The notes below the pieces were generated by a model. That model was not told where the DNA came from. It searched no databases and saw nothing but the letters and a program-made list of their open reading frames with translations. From contig RHFA01000152.1 in the NCBI GenBank assembly GCA_003724275.1, forward strand, positions 1 to 13,858: DNA of 13,858 nucleotides. Reading direction: 5' to 3'. The stretch comes from Thaumarchaeota archaeon S13. Lineage in GTDB: Archaea > Thermoproteota > Nitrososphaeria > Nitrososphaerales > Nitrosopumilaceae. Shown here piece after piece: positions 11,943 through 13,858 of this stretch. The position numbers were made by a program, and so were the translations under genes. Numbering within the stretch: the stretch's first letter is position 1; the number at the start of each line of letters is the position of its first letter.

Positions 11943-12914
11943 ATGAATAGGACAATTGGGCGTCTAAAAAGTCTAAAATATGACGTGAGCCGGCCCCGCG
12001 CGCGACGGATGGACAGCACGGACATGGGGGTCCTCTCGTGCCTCCTCAACGACTGCCGCATGGCCGACAGGCAGGTGGGCCTGCGCGTGGGCCTCTCTGG
12101 CGGCGCGGTCCGCTCGAGGGTCGAGAGGATGGAGCGCGGCGGCCTTGTGACGCGGTACGTCCTCAAGGTAGAGCCGCCTGCCCTGGGCCGCGGCGTCTTT
12201 TTTGCCGCCGTCTCGGGCAGGGACACGGAGGCCATCATCGCGCAGGTCAGGCTCGTCGGCGAGCCGTTCGTCGTGGTCCCGTGCGTGGGCGGGATCACCG
12301 TGTGCGGCATTGCCGTCGCCGGCGACGTGCAGGAAAAGATACGCCTCGCGCGCGAGCTCTTGCGCGACATGCGCCTCCTCACGATATTCGAGGCAGAGGC
12401 GCCCTCGCGCCGCTCGCGGCTGACTAGGACAGACCTGACGATAATGTCGGCCCTCATGGGGGATCCGCTCGCGACCGCCGAGGCCGTCGCCGGCTCTGTC
12501 GGCATCTCGCCCAAGACCGTGACGAGGTCCATTGAAAAGCTGCGCGGGGACAGGTCCGTCCAGTTTACCGCCGTCTACAACCCGATGGCGTGCGCGCCGT
12601 ACATACCGCACGTCATACTCGCCGGCGTGAGCGGCGAGCCCGCAGAGGCCGCAGTCAGGCTGCGCGAGTCCCTCGGCTCCAGGTTTATGCAGGAACCGAT
12701 ACTCACGCCAAACCAGATAGTGCTCTTTTTGCGCAGCGAGAGCATCTATGGGCTAGACGACCTGACGCATGCCGTGCGCGACACCGGTGGCGTCGTCTCG
12801 GCGGACCTGTTTATACCAAAGCGCATACTCTTGCCGCAAGAGTGGACAGAGGCGGCCCTCCGCGAGGCCATCGGCTCGCCTACGCTGCACATTGCGCGCG
12901 TTGCGGGGACGTGA
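11943..12914 (+). CDS. Lrp/AsnC-like transcription regulator with two helix-turn-helix domains
   Basis: This 323-residue protein has two winged-HTH segments. The first (about 24-72) reads DSTDMGVLSCLLNDCRMADR then LRVGLSGGAVRSRVERMERGG, the Lrp pattern 'D-x-x-D-x-x-I-L-x-x-L-x-x-(N/D)-(A/C)-R'. The second (about 162-210) reads RTDLTIMSALMGDP then VAGSVGISPKTVTRSIEKLR. Each is followed by an alpha/beta stretch resembling a RAM/ferredoxin-like ligand domain (about 82-150 and 220-290). This tandem form resembles large Lrp-like regulators of Thaumarchaeota. The ATG is fixed by the shared TATA box. It diverges from the ABC operon, so autoregulation and control of that operon are likely inferences. 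A Nudix gene follows after 2 nt. Confidence 0.82.
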   Translation: MNRTIGRLKSLKYDVSRPRARRMDSTDMGVLSCLLNDCRMADRQVGLRVGLSGGAVRSRVERMERGGLVTRYVLKVEPPALGRGVFFAAVSGRDTEAIIAQVRLVGEPFVVVPCVGGITVCGIAVAGDVQEKIRLARELLRDMRLLTIFEAEAPSRRSRLTRTDLTIMSALMGDPLATAEAVAGSVGISPKTVTRSIEKLRGDRSVQFTAVYNPMACAPYIPHVILAGVSGEPAEAAVRLRESLGSRFMQEPILTPNQIVLFLRSESIYGLDDLTHAVRDTGGVVSADLFIPKRILLPQEWTEAALREAIGSPTLHIARVAGT

Positions 12915-12916
12915 CA

Positions 12917-13462
12917 ATGTCAAGGAGGCGGATATACAGCGGCAAGATTGTGGGCCTGTCGGTCCACGACATCAGGGTGGAGGGCAGGCGCGTGCGCCGC
13001 GAGATCGTCGAGCACCCCGGCGCGGCGGCCGTGCTCGCCTTTGACCCCGACGGCAAGGTGGTCCTCGTGAGGCAGCACCGCTTTCCGCACGGGTATGTCC
13101 TCGAGATCCCCGCCGGAACCCTCGAGCGCGGCGAGGACCCGAGGGCGTGCGCGGCGCGCGAGCTCCTCGAGGAGACGGGCCACAGGGCGGGGCGCCTCTC
13201 GCGCCTCGTCTCGTACTATCCGTCGATCGGATACAGCATGGAGGTCATACACTGCTACCTCGCGAGGCGCGCGACAAGGGTCGCCGAGATAGACGCCGAC
13301 AATGACGAGTTTATCACAGTGGTGAGGATGGACCCCGAGAGGCTGCTGCGCATGGTCCTCTCTGGGAGGATTCGGGACTCAAAGACGATATGCGCGGTCC
13401 TGGCCCACATGGGCAGGGAGGGGCGCCCGGGCCCGCGCGGCCGCGCGCCCCTTTTCGCATGA
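12917..13462 (+). CDS. Nudix hydrolase, ADP-ribose pyrophosphatase-like
   Basis: This 181-residue Nudix enzyme carries a complete Nudix box at 67-89, G-x5-E-x7-REUxEExGU, read as GTLERGE at its start and RELLEETGH at its end. The upstream EIPAG (63-67) and VLVRQHRFPHGYVLE (49-63) are characteristic of the ADP-ribose pyrophosphatase subgroup, which hydrolyses ADP-ribose to AMP and ribose-5-phosphate. A proline-tyrosine segment (YYPSIGYSMEV, 100-110) lies after the box, as in ADPRases. The ATG at 12917 follows the regulator stop by 2 nt, so the two are co-transcribed. The tail (about 165-181) is Gly/Pro/Arg-rich and poorly ordered. The Nudix fold is certain; ADP-ribose as substrate is probable. 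Confidence 0.9.
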   Translation: MSRRRIYSGKIVGLSVHDIRVEGRRVRREIVEHPGAAAVLAFDPDGKVVLVRQHRFPHGYVLEIPAGTLERGEDPRACAARELLEETGHRAGRLSRLVSYYPSIGYSMEVIHCYLARRATRVAEIDADNDEFITVVRMDPERLLRMVLSGRIRDSKTICAVLAHMGREGRPGPRGRAPLFA

Positions 13463-13858
13463 AGCAGGATTGCGCGCGCCCGGGCGGCGCGCCCGGGGAG
13501 GCCCGTGTGACCCATATGCCCATTGCCAGGAGCCGGCACGGCGGCGAGTCAGGCCAGGCATGGGATCCCATGGAACCGCTGTCCATGGGCGGAAACGGGA
13601 ATGCCCATGGGGCGCCGTCCTATGCGCAGGAGGCTAGAGGGCGCCCCGAAAGGACCGGCACGCTGTTTAGGTTTGTCAACTATTTGCACAGGATGGGGGT
13701 GCTAAAGGACAGCGACACGCTGGACAGCCTAGAGGTGCAGCAGGCCCTGCAAAAGTACGCGTATATCGCAAAGCGGGTGGGGATGAACCTGGACTATACG
13801 TTCAAGTTTTTGGACGTGGGTGCCTTTTCCGTCGACATCGGGATGGACATATACAGGC
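13459..13858 (+). CDS. Panacea/YwgA-like protein with a disordered N-terminus (3' partial)
   Basis: An open frame runs from ATG 13459 off the right edge (133 codons). The ATG overlaps the Nudix stop as ATGA, suggesting coupling; later in-frame ATGs at 13516, 13570 and 13585 are alternatives. Residues 1-65 are Gly/Arg/Pro-rich and probably disordered. From about residue 66 a folded part appears: TLFRFVNYLHRMGVLKDSDT, then LEVQQALQKYAYIAKRVGMN and LDYTFKFLDVGAFSVDIGMD followed by IYR. The pattern 'LQK-x-x-Y-(I/L)-A-x-x-x-G-x-x-(L)-x-Y-x-F-x-x-x-x-x-G-x-(F/Y)-S-x-x-(I/L)-x-x-D-(I/L)-Y' resembles Panacea/YwgA (SocA-like) domains, some of which act as antitoxins. G+C content is visibly lower in this part than in neighbouring genes. 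The gene is real; the family is a pattern-based suggestion. Confidence 0.65.
   Translation, partial: MKQDCARPGGAPGEARVTHMPIARSRHGGESGQAWDPMEPLSMGGNGNAHGAPSYAQEARGRPERTGTLFRFVNYLHRMGVLKDSDTLDSLEVQQALQKYAYIAKRVGMNLDYTFKFLDVGAFSVDIGMDIYR

Noticed and set aside
12590..12916. Extended N-terminus of the Nudix frame
   Set aside because: The frame is open back to 12590, but that part is a shadow of the regulator gene. Nudix similarity begins after the ATG at 12917, 2 nt past the regulator stop.
13523..13705. A 60-codon plus-strand frame near the right edge
   Set aside because: It lies in a different frame from the open-ended gene at 13459 and has no coherent domain; the 13459 frame gives a sensible protein to the edge.

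Overview
The window is archaeal. It carries a TATA-binding protein, an archaeal-type UMP kinase, RNase Z, a UPF0200/UPF0201 gene pair, and start codons preceded at about 21-34 nt by short A+T-rich boxes, the layout of archaeal leaderless promoters. The DNA is very G+C-rich by eye, with many GCGC runs, yet it uses AGG and ATA codons freely. That combination, with the gene content, suggests a high-GC Nitrososphaerota (Thaumarchaeota) genome, possibly a sponge-associated Cenarchaeum-like lineage. The lineage is an inference. I see no tRNA, rRNA, CRISPR array, IS element or phage. It reads as dense chromosomal housekeeping sequence with several short unrecognised genes.

Layout. Positions 1-1077 (+) hold the tail of a UPF0200-type P-loop kinase, a UPF0201 RNA-binding-fold protein and a TBP whose first half is degenerate. 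Positions 1137-2272 hold an 80-aa membrane peptide (+) ending tail-to-tail, within a shared CTAG, with RNase Z (-). From 2356 to 3851 (+) come three separately promoted genes: a TPR protein, a basic zinc-ribbon protein and an unrecognised 114-aa protein. Next is a minus-strand nucleotide operon, 6310 to 3763: thymidylate kinase, a SAMHD1/dGTPase-like HD phosphohydrolase and UMP kinase. The UMP kinase 3' end runs 89 nt antisense into the 114-aa gene. A divergent promoter region at 6311-6450 also drives an Hsp20 (+).

Positions 8687-6844 (-) hold a translationally coupled pair: a small C-terminally anchored membrane protein and a UbiB/ABC1-family atypical kinase. Positions 11892-8719 (-) hold a MacB/FtsX-type ABC export operon: permease, ATPase and a secreted, membrane-anchored beta-rich protein. 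It diverges from a tandem-HTH Lrp/AsnC-like regulator (+). One near-symmetric A+T box lies midway between the two start codons, so one element may set both promoters. After the regulator come a Nudix (ADP-ribose pyrophosphatase-like) hydrolase and an open-ended gene overlapping it by ATGA, whose C-terminal part resembles Panacea/YwgA (SocA-like) domains.

How the genes may work together. The tmk-HD-UMP kinase operon would couple pyrimidine nucleotide phosphorylation to possible dNTP removal. The regulator and the ABC operon look like one surface-export unit with its own controller. No clear defence system is present. The least explained items are the degenerate TBP, the symmetric shared promoter, the antisense UMP kinase tail, the orphan genes at 3103-3851 and the Nudix/Panacea-like pair.
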